A stretch of DNA of 64,000 nt, taken from positions 1 through 64,000 of the forward strand of contig JAGOME010000006.1 in the NCBI GenBank assembly GCA_017993715.1, written 5' to 3'. The DNA is from Phycicoccus sp. Its GTDB lineage: Bacteria; Actinomycetota; Actinomycetes; Actinomycetales; Dermatophilaceae. Positions 8,043 through 17,085 of the stretch are shown piece after piece; positions within the stretch are counted from its first letter, which is position 1, and every line of letters begins with the position of its first letter. The notes under the pieces were generated by a model, which searched no databases, had not been told where the DNA came from, and saw only the letters and a program-made list of their open reading frames with translations. The position numbers and the translations under genes are program-made.

Positions 8043-11000
8043 CGACGGCGATGGCCTGGGCCAAGGCGCGCGCCTTGACCAGGGCGGCGGAGGTGCCTGG
8101 TCGGGATGCGATCTCTCGCAACGGTTCCCAGGTGTCCGACGGCAGAATGCCGCGCCGCATCGCCTCCGTCAGGTAGCCCGCGCGCAGTGAGGCCACGTCG
8201 AGGACCTGGTTGAGCCAACGCGGCAGGCTCTTCTGGGTCGCGGCGTGCCGAAGCAACTCGGCCAGAATCGGCCACAGCGTGGGCAGCATGGTGAGGTGCT
8301 CATCGATGACCCGCACGAGGCGGCCCGGCATGACATCGGGCTGGGCGAGGAGCACCCGAACCGCTGAGGCGACGGCGTCTGTGCCGAACCGGCCTTCCTT
8401 CACCAGGGTTGCGACCGCCTCGCGACCCGTGAAGGCATCGTCTCCGGACTGCGCCGTCAGCCCCAGGCTCACGGCGACGAGCGCATCCGACAGGCGCGCG
8501 GGCCGCGCCTTGGCCGCAAGAGGGCCAGGGCTGCCTGTCGCCCAGTCCCGATCCGAGCTCACCACCAGCCGACCCGCCGCGGAGTCCCAATGCAGCCACG
8601 AGTCGCGTTGGCCAGTCGGCAACTCACCGGGGCGGAATGCCGTTGCCGCGCATTGGCGTTCGACGGTCAGGTCGTAGGTCCAGCCCTTGACTACCCGGAA
8701 CAGTCGATCCGGCTCGCCGGGCACCGTGAGGTCGAAGGCGAGGAAGCGCGTGCCTCCGGCGTCCCAATGCACGCTCATGGTTACGCCATCCGGGATCGCG
8801 GGCACCTCACCGGCTCCCTGAGTCCAGACGTCCTCGAACGGTGGATCTAGCGGTGCCATCACGCTCTCCGCCAACGGAGTTGGTGCCGCCTCTGCTGCGG
8901 CGACCGGAGCGGCCCCGGGCAGCCGTGCGACTAGCTCGTGGGCGGTCTTCACCGCCAGCGACGCACCCGGTCGCGCTGCGAGGGCGCGCACGCCGGGCAG
9001 TCGCAGCACGTCGCCGTCGGCCCTGCCGTCCGCGACGGCAGCAAGCGCCTCGGGGAGCATGGCGCCGATCGCGTCGACAACCTCCACGGTCCCGGCCCGC
9101 ATCCGACGAGCCGAGACCGACTCGGCGACAAGGGAATCCAAGACGGGCCAGATCGCCGCGAGAGCGCCAGTCGGTGCGAGGTCCAGCATGGCGGTGGCAA
9201 AGGCGGCAAGACTCGCGGGCGGCTGCATCCAGTCCAGATAGGCGACGTCCGCAACACCCGGGCGCAGCAAACCGCGTTCCCAGGCCTCCTGCACCGCGTC
9301 GTACAGGTCTGCAGCCGTGTCCGGCGTCGGTGTCCGCTGCGCCCCAAGGAGATTCACGGCGGCCCCGGGGGTGAGCGGCATTGCGCGTCGGGCAGCCTGT
9401 CGTGCCAACACGCCGAGGTATCGCTGGATCTCGCCCCCGCCGTAGCCCAGTGACTGCAGGGCCGCATCGCCCCAACCGGGGAACACAGCCGCCTCGGCCG
9501 ACTCGTAGCTCTGATACCTGAACCAGCGGCTCAGCTCGGCCAGCGCGGTCGGTGTGCGCAGTGCGGGCATCCGCCAGAAGCGGCCGCTCAGTTCGAGTGA
9601 AGGCTCGACAATCGGGTCCGTCAGCCAATGGCGCAGATAGGCGGCGGCGTGCGCACCCAACGCGGTGCCGTCGAGCCGCAGGACCCGCACCCGGGTGGTG
9701 CTGAGTTCGGCGAGGGCTGATTCCAACTCCGCGGAGGTGGCTGACGTCGTGTCCAGGCGGGTCAGGGCCAGTACGAGATCGGCCTCGGCGGCCGTGGCTC
9801 CGGCGGCGGCATACGCGCGTAGCCGGGTCACCAGGTCCGCCGGACTGATTCGCAGGTCCATGGTGCTGGGCTCGGAGAGCAGGATCGGCACCTGTCCCAG
9901 GCTCAGGAATGCCGCCGCCTCACGGATCGTCAGGAGGCCGCGGTACGGGGTGTCCACGTCGGCGAGCTGCCCGGGACTGTCGCGCCACGGGGCGACCCAG
10001 CTCAGACCGGGCAGTTCAGTGGTGCGCACCCCGCGCAGCGCATCCCGCGCATCGGCTGGGTCGCGGCGCGCGACGGCATTCGCGGTCGCGAGGAAGCGCT
10101 CGACGGTGATGTCGACCACCCCGTCTCTGCGGCCGGTGAGTTCAGCGGCGAGGGCGGTCAACGACTCCGGGGTGGCGGGCCCGGGGTCGAAGGCCGGCAC
10201 CCGCCACACGGGCGGGGTGGGTTGCCACAGACCAGCGAACGGATCGGGCGCCGGCTCGTCCTGGGCTCCGGCGGCGACGGGACCAGCGGGATGAGCGGCG
10301 GCATTCGTCACCTCCCAGCGGGCCAAGAGGCGTTCGGTGGCCACGGCGAGCGAGCGGTCCCGTGCGGAGGCGAGATCCCCGATGAGGCCAGTCAGCTCGG
10401 CGACCGCGTCGGGGCCGGGGACGTCCCGCGAGGCGAGGGAGGCGAGCACGGACTTGCGCACCTTGGCGGTGGTGGTGGTGAGGGCGGCGCTGAGGACTTC
10501 GGGCAGGCGCTCCGGCGGTGCGCCGGCCACGAGCAGGGGAGCGAATCGGCCGGTCGTTGGGGCTTCGCCGGTGGCCAGGATCGGGATGAGGAGGTCGAGC
10601 CGGCCGAGGGCCTCGGCCTGGGAGATCTCGAGGTCATCGAGGAGGATCGCCGCCCAGGCCTTGCGGTCGCCTGGCCGTTGGGCGACGTCCAAACCCTGGA
10701 AGGCGAGCTCGACGGCCTCCGCGCGCGGGAGCCAGCCGTGTCGGACACCCTGTGAGACGACGACACCGAACGATGCGGTCGCTCCGATGCCGAGCGCCAC
10801 ACCCGCCCGGACATGCTCGACGAAGCGGCGACGGATGACGCTCTCGTCCAACGGCTCTCGTCGGGATAGCCGTGCGTAGTGCGGTCGTCCCGAGAGCAGG
10901 TCCGCGGCATAGGCCGACCAGTCCTTGAGATAGTCGAGGTTGTCGGGCACCGGCAGGTCGAGGTCGGCGACGAGCCGGAGCGCGGAGCCTGCGTGATTGG

Positions 11001-11403
11001 TGGGCGACCACTCCGACCCGCGATGGGAGGGCACGCAGGCTGCGGCGATGAAACGCTCGGCGAAGCCCGGACCCCGCTCGGCCAGCGCCGCAGTGATGAC
11101 GCTCTCGGGCACCGTGTCGGTGATGCGCAGGACGGCGGCTGCCCGCGGCGCGTCGACTCCGACGCGGACCGCGAAGACGCCAAGGAGGGCCTCCTGCACC
11201 GGCACCGCACTGATCCACCCGTAGGTACGCTCGCCGATCTGACCGAACTCGCCCCAATCACCCGACCGCAGACCGGCTTTGGCGATGCGTTGTTGGTCTG
11301 GGGTGCCGACGGGCAGGCTCGGTGCCTCGTGGGGATCGGCCTGGTCCCAGCCCAGCGTGCGGTACACCTCGATTGCCGCGTCGAGTCCGGGGTTGAGCCT
11401 CAT
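8023..11403 (-). CDS. Very large DUF6493-like helical-repeat protein
   Basis: 1126 residues, second gene of the operon. ATG 11403 overlaps the SWIM gene stop by four bases (ATGA). The protein begins MRLNPGLDAAIEVYRTLGWD and continues in long amphipathic helical repeats, with a more beta-rich segment near residues 900-1000 (VTMSVHWDAGGTRFLAFDLTV, WLHWDSAAGRLVV). The last 150 residues resemble the downstream DUF6493 protein, so I read it as an extended paralogue. No catalytic motif was recognised. Several GAATGCCG octamers fall inside it in different frames (8635, 9907, 10074, 10299). Function unknown. Confidence 0.75.
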   Translation of the reverse strand: MRLNPGLDAAIEVYRTLGWDQADPHEAPSLPVGTPDQQRIAKAGLRSGDWGEFGQIGERTYGWISAVPVQEALLGVFAVRVGVDAPRAAAVLRITDTVPESVITAALAERGPGFAERFIAAACVPSHRGSEWSPTNHAGSALRLVADLDLPVPDNLDYLKDWSAYAADLLSGRPHYARLSRREPLDESVIRRRFVEHVRAGVALGIGATASFGVVVSQGVRHGWLPRAEAVELAFQGLDVAQRPGDRKAWAAILLDDLEISQAEALGRLDLLIPILATGEAPTTGRFAPLLVAGAPPERLPEVLSAALTTTTAKVRKSVLASLASRDVPGPDAVAELTGLIGDLASARDRSLAVATERLLARWEVTNAAAHPAGPVAAGAQDEPAPDPFAGLWQPTPPVWRVPAFDPGPATPESLTALAAELTGRRDGVVDITVERFLATANAVARRDPADARDALRGVRTTELPGLSWVAPWRDSPGQLADVDTPYRGLLTIREAAAFLSLGQVPILLSEPSTMDLRISPADLVTRLRAYAAAGATAAEADLVLALTRLDTTSATSAELESALAELSTTRVRVLRLDGTALGAHAAAYLRHWLTDPIVEPSLELSGRFWRMPALRTPTALAELSRWFRYQSYESAEAAVFPGWGDAALQSLGYGGGEIQRYLGVLARQAARRAMPLTPGAAVNLLGAQRTPTPDTAADLYDAVQEAWERGLLRPGVADVAYLDWMQPPASLAAFATAMLDLAPTGALAAIWPVLDSLVAESVSARRMRAGTVEVVDAIGAMLPEALAAVADGRADGDVLRLPGVRALAARPGASLAVKTAHELVARLPGAAPVAAAEAAPTPLAESVMAPLDPPFEDVWTQGAGEVPAIPDGVTMSVHWDAGGTRFLAFDLTVPGEPDRLFRVVKGWTYDLTVERQCAATAFRPGELPTGQRDSWLHWDSAAGRLVVSSDRDWATGSPGPLAAKARPARLSDALVAVSLGLTAQSGDDAFTGREAVATLVKEGRFGTDAVASAVRVLLAQPDVMPGRLVRVIDEHLTMLPTLWPILAELLRHAATQKSLPRWLNQVLDVASLRAGYLTEAMRRGILPSDTWEPLREIASRPGTSAALVKARALAQAIAVDDAALR

Positions 11404-12752
11404 CGCGATCCTCCAAGGACGAGCTGGACGGCGAGGACGTGCTTGCAGGGGCCTCGGTTGCCGCCATGGGACAGATACCAGGTGCAGGTGCAGCGGGCCC
11501 CATGCGTGGGATCGGCCTCGTCTAGCGCGGTGTCGCACAGGCGGACCTGATGGTCGCCTCCCGACGATCGAACCGTCCACGTTGTCCGTGACCCCGGCTG
11601 TGCCACAACAGCATTCGCGGTGACGAGTGTGCGTGCTGCCGCGAGTCGCGGGTTGTCCTTGGTCACTCGGTCGGGGTTGTCCGGCAACTCACGATGGAAG
11701 TATGCCCCCTCGTGAACGTCCCACCCGACCCGTCCGGACGACGCGAGCACCGCCAAAGCGGCGCGGACCCGCTCCGGTGACAGGCCGGCATTCGCCGCCA
11801 ACTGAGCCACGTCGATCACGGGCTCAAACGCGAGCAACGCCGAGACGAGGTCGGCATCCAGGGTCACCGTGGCACCGGCAAGCGACGGCAAGAGGGCGCC
11901 CTCGCCGGAGTAACCGCGCCAGGTCTCGACCGTGAGGCCGAGTGTGAGTCGCGCCCCGGGGAGGTCGGCTGCGACCACGACCGGCCCAGGATGTGGCTGT
12001 GCGACACCGGAAAATGTCATTCCTCGGACATTGGTCAGCAATCGTTTGAATGCCGTGAGGCGATGCAGCCCGGCGAGGTGGAGCCCGGGGCCGGCGGGAC
12101 GAGGCGCCAACCGGACCGTGCCGCGGACGCGGGTGAGCCACCCGGTCTGCTCCTTACCGGTGACTGGGGGCAGGCCGCCGATGAAGGCGCGCGACTCGGC
12201 GGCATCGAGCGTGAGGAGCGGGACGAGGTCGTGGTGCAGCTCGGCAACGTTGCCCAGCGCCCGCACCCAGCGATCGGGCATCTGCACAGGACGTTCGGAG
12301 GTGGTCGACTCCGGGGTCGATGCGGTGAGGCCGTCGATGCCGATGTCGAGGTGGAGCAGGGCGGTGGGCGGGAGGTTGGAAAGGGCACTGCGTAGGTCGG
12401 CACCGATGTCGACATTCGTTGTCCCGTGGCCCAACTCGCCGCTATCGAAGGCGTCACCCAGCAGGTCCAGCCGGGCATAGACCCCGTTGCAGGCCGAGAA
12501 GCACTCCGCCCGAAGGCGATCACCGTGGGCGGTGAGGACGGGGTCGCGGAAGGTCGTGGGCGCGTGCTGGAAGTAACGGGTGGCCGTGACGTCGGCGAGA
12601 GTGACGAGCCCGCGCGCGAGGACCTGGGGGTGGGCGGCGAAGCCGTGGAAGAAGCTCGGGGCGTCGATCAGTCCATCGCGTGTGAGCGCCGGAGCCAGCG
12701 CGGTGGTCAGCCGGTCCTCGGTCAGCGCGGAAGTCCCCCGAAACGTACGCAC
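11400..12752 (-). CDS. SWIM zinc-finger protein (first copy, operon leader)
   Basis: 450 residues from GTG 12752. The C-terminal SWIM finger is C421xC423...C436xH438 in CTCTWYLSHGGNRGPCKHVL. It matches the 4006-5355 protein through ECFSACNGVYARLDLL, GTTNVDIG, WRGYSGEGALLPSL and AYFHRELP. It is the first gene of the operon SWIM / DUF6493-like / DUF6493 / SWIM. The start is uncertain: another GTG lies one codon upstream (12755) and the frame continues open further upstream, but the shorter form aligns best with the paralogue. It is divergent from the DUF222-HNH gene, sharing a promoter region of about 165 bp. Confidence 0.8.
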   Translation of the reverse strand: MRTFRGTSALTEDRLTTALAPALTRDGLIDAPSFFHGFAAHPQVLARGLVTLADVTATRYFQHAPTTFRDPVLTAHGDRLRAECFSACNGVYARLDLLGDAFDSGELGHGTTNVDIGADLRSALSNLPPTALLHLDIGIDGLTASTPESTTSERPVQMPDRWVRALGNVAELHHDLVPLLTLDAAESRAFIGGLPPVTGKEQTGWLTRVRGTVRLAPRPAGPGLHLAGLHRLTAFKRLLTNVRGMTFSGVAQPHPGPVVVAADLPGARLTLGLTVETWRGYSGEGALLPSLAGATVTLDADLVSALLAFEPVIDVAQLAANAGLSPERVRAALAVLASSGRVGWDVHEGAYFHRELPDNPDRVTKDNPRLAAARTLVTANAVVAQPGSRTTWTVRSSGGDHQVRLCDTALDEADPTHGARCTCTWYLSHGGNRGPCKHVLAVQLVLGGSR

Positions 12753-12884
12753 CACAGCACGATAACGAGTGCACTCCCCCGCGCAGACGAGGGGGTCGCG
12801 GGGCGCGCCGGTCCCGGAGAGTGCGCTCTTGGCGTGAAGCGACTGGATTCTGGTGTGAGAGAACGGAATCAAGACCCGTGAGCC

Positions 12885-12920
12885 TTGTGTCAGCAATCGA
12901 ACGGGCGTATGATTTACGAT
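12885..12920 (+). promoter_or_regulatory. Sigma-70-type promoter giving a leaderless transcript
   Basis: TTGTGT (12885-12890) and TATGAT (12908-12913) are separated by exactly 17 bp. The ATG of the DUF222 gene begins at 12921, seven bases after the -10 hexamer, where transcription would start. No Shine-Dalgarno sequence precedes this ATG. Leaderless messages of this geometry are common in actinobacteria; that this one is used is inference. Confidence 0.5.
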
Positions 12921-14918
12921 ATGGGGGCTCATCCGGTGTCGTTGTCGACGCAGCTCGACGCGGTCCGGGCTGGGCGCATCGCGGTCACGCAGATTCCCGA
13001 CGTGCTGCTCCAGTGCCCGGGGGCTGAGCTGGGTGCCCTGGTGGGGGTATTGGATGACCTGGCTAGTGCTGCTGCGGCGGTGCGTGATGCGGTGATGGTG
13101 GAGGCCGTTCGCCGCGGTGAGGTGACTGGGGCACTGCCGACGTGGATCCGAGAGCAGGCGCCATCGCTCCGCCAAGGTGATGCACAGGCAGTGGCGCGGG
13201 TGGTGACCGAGGCGACCAAGGGCGGCCCGGTGTGGTCCGGCGCCCGGGGTGTCGAGGTCGATCCGCAGTCCCCGATCGGGCTGGTCGCGGCGGCCATGAC
13301 CAGTGCGCCGCAGTTGCCCGGGGAGTGCCGGCTCGTCACCGACACCGCCGCTGACGCCGACGCGTCTGGTTCTGCGGTGATCACGACCTCGCGGGCGCCG
13401 ATCTCGCCGCGGGTGGCGGTGGCTGTGCTGGGCGAGATCCGGACGTTGTCGCCGCGTTTGACCCCGGAAGCAGTCCCCACAGTGACCCGGGTGCTGATCG
13501 ACCTGGGCCGAGAGTGGGGGCCCGGTCAGGTACGCCGGCTACGGGGCGCGTTGCTTGCGCAGTACGGACTGCCGGGGGAGCTCGACGAGGTGCAGCAGCG
13601 ACTCGCGGGGGCGGCGTCGCTGTCGTCGCCCGAGGTGGAGTCCACGGGCCTGACGTCCTATCGGTTGGCGATGACGCCAGCGCAATCGGCGGTGTTGGAG
13701 GCGGTTATCGGGCCCTTGTCGGCGCCGGCACCCAACCGAGAGACCGGCCAACGGGACCTTCGCCCGGCTGGGCAGCGGCGAGTCGAGGCCCTGACGACGG
13801 TGTGCGAGCGGGCCGCGGCGGCGGTCGCCTCGGGTTCCGGTTCGGACGGGGCGGCGGGGACGTTCGCGGCGCTGCATGTCATGTGCACCCTGGAGGACTT
13901 GCAGGCTGCAACCGGATTGCCGCCCGCCACGAGGTACCCGTGGACGATCCAGCCCACAGCGGCGCCCACGGAGACGCCCACCACCAGTCACGGACCATCC
14001 GCCGACTCGGCCGAGGGGCCCGCTGGGACGGGCGACGCAGCAACGAGTTGGGCTGCAGGGGCGGGGGAAGTGCTCGGGTCGAGGGCGCAGGGGCTCTTGC
14101 TGTCGCCGGAGCAGGTGCGGCGGCTCGCGTGTCACGCCGACCTGGTCCCCCACGTGCTCGGCACGCGCGGTGAAGCTCTCGATCTGGGGCGGGTGGTCCG
14201 TCTGTTCACGCCGGCGCAGCGCAGACATCTCTTGGTTCGAGATCGGCACTGCACGTATCCAGGATGTGATCGGCCCGCGGCGTGGGCCCGGGCCCACCAC
14301 CTCTGGCACTGGGCCGATGGTGGACCCTCGGATGTCGACAACGGGGCATTGCTCTGCGAGGCGCACCACACCCTGGTCCACCAAAAGCGCTTGTGGGCCA
14401 CCATCCGTGGCGTGCCCGACGCCGACGGCAGGTCTGTCATCTGGGACTTGACGCCTGGGTCATATGACCATGCGCTCGCTCGGATCCGGGCCGCGCGGAC
14501 AATGGGCGCCCCGCCCATGCTGTCCCCAGCCCGGGTTGCCGAGCTACTACCCCTCATCACCGACGACGCCAACGCGCACGATGCCAACCCGACGGACGGC
14601 GCCTCGGTCAGACCCCCTCTGGGTCGCCGGCTCCAGCGCGCCGACAGCTGCGACCGCAACCACCCCGACAACCGCAACCACCCCGACAACCGCAACCAGG
14701 CCGACAGCCACGACGGTGCCGATACCCACGGCGGCGGCGGCGACTACGGCCACGACGCTGACGCTCCATGTGACTGGACCTGCCACCACGGCGGTGAGGC
14801 TTCAAGCAACGGGAAGGTCGACTGGACCTGCGACGGACGTGAGGACAGGGATGGGGACGGCTTCGACCCGTTCACCGCCGATGACCTCCGCGACGACTGG
14901 TTCCCTCTGACGGGATAA
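12921..14918 (+). CDS. DUF222 domain protein with C-terminal HNH nuclease
   Basis: 665 residues from ATG 12921. The first 370 residues fit DUF222 (PF02720, 13E12 family: LDDLASAAAAVRDAVMVEAVR, PEQVRRLACHADLVP). The HNH domain lies at about 443-490: HCTYPGCDRPAAWARAHHL with two Cys, the central HH pair, then DNGALLCEAHHTLVHQ. The family is multicopy in many actinobacteria and linked to intervening repeats; its target is unknown. The tail after about residue 540 is low-complexity Asp/Asn/His with an imperfect six-residue repeat. A shorter upstream ATG (12909) is in frame, but the promoter geometry favours 12921. Unlike most of the window, this gene contains no CGGCATTC octamer that I could find. 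Confidence 0.87.
   Translation: MGAHPVSLSTQLDAVRAGRIAVTQIPDVLLQCPGAELGALVGVLDDLASAAAAVRDAVMVEAVRRGEVTGALPTWIREQAPSLRQGDAQAVARVVTEATKGGPVWSGARGVEVDPQSPIGLVAAAMTSAPQLPGECRLVTDTAADADASGSAVITTSRAPISPRVAVAVLGEIRTLSPRLTPEAVPTVTRVLIDLGREWGPGQVRRLRGALLAQYGLPGELDEVQQRLAGAASLSSPEVESTGLTSYRLAMTPAQSAVLEAVIGPLSAPAPNRETGQRDLRPAGQRRVEALTTVCERAAAAVASGSGSDGAAGTFAALHVMCTLEDLQAATGLPPATRYPWTIQPTAAPTETPTTSHGPSADSAEGPAGTGDAATSWAAGAGEVLGSRAQGLLLSPEQVRRLACHADLVPHVLGTRGEALDLGRVVRLFTPAQRRHLLVRDRHCTYPGCDRPAAWARAHHLWHWADGGPSDVDNGALLCEAHHTLVHQKRLWATIRGVPDADGRSVIWDLTPGSYDHALARIRAARTMGAPPMLSPARVAELLPLITDDANAHDANPTDGASVRPPLGRRLQRADSCDRNHPDNRNHPDNRNQADSHDGADTHGGGGDYGHDADAPCDWTCHHGGEASSNGKVDWTCDGREDRDGDGFDPFTADDLRDDWFPLTG
14655..14708 (+). 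repeat. 18-bp tandem repeat in the DUF222 gene tail
   Basis: Three 18-bp units begin at 14655, 14673 and 14691 (CGCAACCACCCCGACAAC, the last degenerate). They encode RNHPDN repeats in the disordered His/Asp/Asn-rich tail, which continues as ADSHDGADTHGGGGDYG. Possibly metal binding; no function is known. Confidence 0.8.
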
Positions 14919-15456
14919 CGACCGGAGCGTCCCGCAGCCAGCCCAAGGCGACATCAGGCGTCGGTGGCTGAGTTGAGCGCCGAAGACTCCGGTCTCCAGC
15001 ATGCGGCCATGGACGTCCCAGCCCCTCTGCTGGCCAGGACGAGCCACGGGGTCGCCGTGGCGGCATGCGACGTGACCGAGCCTCGTGCGCCAGGACGAAC
15101 TTGACCCTGGCGAAGTCGCTGAGTTCGTACGCGAGCGGCATCTCCCAACCGTCCCGGAGTTGGAGGACGGTCGGACGATCCGGAATGCCGCCCGCGCGGC
15201 CCATCCTCGCGCCGACAGGAAACGCTCGTGGGCCGCACGGTCGGCGGGAGGTGAGGGGCCCGGCATTCCGGGCTTGGCACTCCGGGGTGGGACGGCGAGG
15301 GGGTGCCGGTCCACGGGATGGTGACGGGGCGCGCTGGTGGTACAGGTGACGGCATGGTTGCCCTCTGGCAGGTCGGTGCTGGCGGCCAGGCCACGGGCAG
15401 ATATGTCCGCCAAATGGCGGACCCGCACAGACCTCCGCGGTGGCAGGGTGGAGCCC
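14919..15456. other. Gene-poor interval of 538 bp
   Basis: No confident gene. The minus strand around 15060-15230 reads DGWEMPLAYELSDFARVKF, which looks protein-like and could be a remnant, but no family is recognised and the frame has no convincing start. Two CGGCATTC octamers (15183 and 15261) lie here. The last bases contain the ribosome binding site GGTGGAG for the small membrane protein at 15457. Confidence 0.4.
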
Positions 15457-15723
15457 ATGGCTGACACCACCCCGAATAGCGCGCGGATCGCTGCCGTGAG
15501 CGGACCCCTGGCCCTCATCGCCTTCTTCATTTGCGGGTTCGCCTTCCAGGGCTGGGCGTGGGCCTGGATCTTCTTCCTGGTGCCCGGGGTCTTCTATGCC
15601 TGGTCCGGGCAGGAGCGTGGCGGGTCGCGTCGGCTGCAGGACGGCCACCGGGACGCGAGCGACGCGCTCCCGCCGGGACACGAAGGCAAGGAGAACCCGC
15701 CGCCCCAGCGGTACGAAGGCTGA
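15457..15723 (+). CDS. Small membrane protein, hypothetical
   Basis: 88 residues from ATG 15457, preceded by GGTGGAG at a good distance. A short polar N-terminus (MADTTPNSARIAAVSG) is followed by two closely spaced hydrophobic stretches, LALIAFFICGFAF and WAWIFFLVPGVFYAW, then a charged cytoplasmic tail ending in PPPQRYEG. It would be an inner-membrane hairpin protein. No family is recognised; similar tiny proteins occur widely in actinobacteria. It stands alone, with decayed sequence on both sides. Confidence 0.68.
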   Translation: MADTTPNSARIAAVSGPLALIAFFICGFAFQGWAWAWIFFLVPGVFYAWSGQERGGSRRLQDGHRDASDALPPGHEGKENPPPQRYEG

Positions 15724-15873
15724 CCCCGCTCGGCCGGCCGCCTTGCCACGGGCGGGGGCCATCGACGATGGATCCCGCACAGCCGATCGAGGCCGGGGCC
15801 GACACGGTCCGCCAGGGCGCCACGCCGGTGCCCCTCGCGTGCGGCAAGGCGGACGTCGCCCGACCCGACCGAT

Positions 15874-15986
15874 CAGCCCAAGGTGCGCTGGCCATCAATG
15901 GCCTCCCGGATGATGTCCGCATGCCCGGCGTGCTGGGAGATCTCCGCCAGCAGGGTGCAGCACGACGCGGCGCAGCTCCTGGCCAG
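15874..15986 (-). pseudogene. C-terminal remnant of a DinB/DUF664 gene
   Basis: The minus strand encodes LLAEISQHAGHADIIREAID ending GQRTLG and a TGA at 15874-15876, the usual C-terminus of DinB/DUF664 proteins (metal-dependent thiol-transferase fold). The preceding LRRVVLH motif is present just upstream but in a different frame, so there is at least one frameshift, and the N-terminal part is absent. I read it as a decayed fragment. Confidence 0.55.
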
Positions 15987-16475
15987 GGTGGGTCGCCGGA
16001 CCGATGGCCGTGGATCCGCGCAATGCGGGAGTGGCCCTGCGCAAGCTCACTGCGCGGGGCTGGCTCAGCGCTGAGGACGGTCGTCCAGCGCTGATCACGT
16101 GCCGGGGCCTCCTGCTGTGATGGGCGCGGGGCGCCTGCGAATCCTCGCTCGGGACTCCTGTGTCCGGGCTGGCGGGCTCCGGGAGCGGAGCGGGCCGACT
16201 GTTAGCCTTCCCGCAGTGTGGCGATGTACAGGGATGGAAGGCATGGGCCTGGATCGGGGTGTGCTGGGCAATGGGGGCGCACAGATTGTCGGGGAGCGCA
16301 CAGCATTGTCGGGGAGCGCACGGCATTCCGCAGCCATGGTCGACACGTCCCCACAACCGGACCGGCCCTGGCGCCGTTGTTCGCTCGGGCCACCGATCAG
16401 GTCCGCGGGTCCCTGGTTCCGGAGCCCAGACCTTCGCGATGGGTGCGGCCCGTGAGAGTTGACCGCGGGGACGTC
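15987..16475. other. Decayed interval with short direct repeats
   Basis: No intact gene is visible. A short plus-strand frame near 16003 (MAVDPRNAGVALRKLTARG) may be another gene fragment. A 16-nt sequence, ATTGTCGGGGAGCGCA, is repeated exactly at 16285-16300 and 16305-16320 (period 20), and the second copy runs into a CGGCATTC octamer at 16321. Confidence 0.45.
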
Positions 16476-17018
16476 ATGGCTGCCTTGCGTGTGCGCAGCG
16501 CGATCGGTCTCACCGCTGCGCTCCTGATCGCCGTGGCCGTGGCGACCGGGTGCACCGCCTCGCCCGCCGCCCCCGACCGCGCGAGCGCTAGTCAGTCGGT
16601 GACGACGGGAGGCACGACCCACACCCCGACGGGGGCGGCGAGCAAATCCGGGGATGGCACGCTGCGGACGGATCTCGAGCCCTTGACGACGCGATTTGCG
16701 GCCCTGGGAGCGCCGGTGTCGGCGCAGTGGTCGAGCGGCACGATGGGTGACAGCCGCGTCCCCGGTCCGAGCACGTACTGGATCGACGCCGTCGTCGTCG
16801 TATCCCCCGACGTGGCGAGCCGTCTGGCCACCCTCGAGGTCGGGCCGTCGAATGCCGCCCCGGATCTGGTTCCCGACGTGGCCGCACTGGTGCCGTCGGG
16901 CGAGCTCCTCACGTCACCGGAGCTCCAGGCGGCATTCGCGATCCCGGACTGGGCGGTGACCCCCTACCTGGTGTCCGGCACAAATACGGTCGTCATCGCC
17001 GCCGTCGGCGGCACCTGA
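16476..17018 (+). CDS. Secreted lipoprotein, hypothetical
   Basis: 180 residues from ATG 16476, preceded by GCGGGGA; an in-frame GTG further upstream is less likely. The N-terminus MAALRVRSAIGLTAALLIAV ends in the lipobox VATGC, so it is probably processed by signal peptidase II and anchored outside the membrane. A Ser/Thr/Pro linker (residues 30-55) leads to a small domain with WSSGTMGDSRVPGPSTYWIDAVVVVSPD and a C-terminus SGTNTVVIAAVGGT. No family is recognised. It stands alone between decayed sequence and a split-barrel protein gene. Confidence 0.72.
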   Translation: MAALRVRSAIGLTAALLIAVAVATGCTASPAAPDRASASQSVTTGGTTHTPTGAASKSGDGTLRTDLEPLTTRFAALGAPVSAQWSSGTMGDSRVPGPSTYWIDAVVVVSPDVASRLATLEVGPSNAAPDLVPDVAALVPSGELLTSPELQAAFAIPDWAVTPYLVSGTNTVVIAAVGGT

Positions 17019-17085
17019 CCGCGGCCCTCGCTGGGGTGCTGCGGCTCGACCGGTGAGGCCGCAGAGCCAGGAGTAGCGTGGCGGC

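Noticed and set aside
6582..8078. 498-codon plus-strand frame opposite the DUF6493 gene
   Set aside because: Antisense shadow in high-GC DNA; Arg/Gly/Pro-rich product, no motif, and the minus-strand gene fits the operon.
14872..15780. 302-codon minus-strand frame after the DUF222 gene
   Set aside because: Mostly Arg/Pro-rich, overlaps the small membrane protein with a good ribosome binding site; only a short stretch near 15060-15230 looks protein-like.
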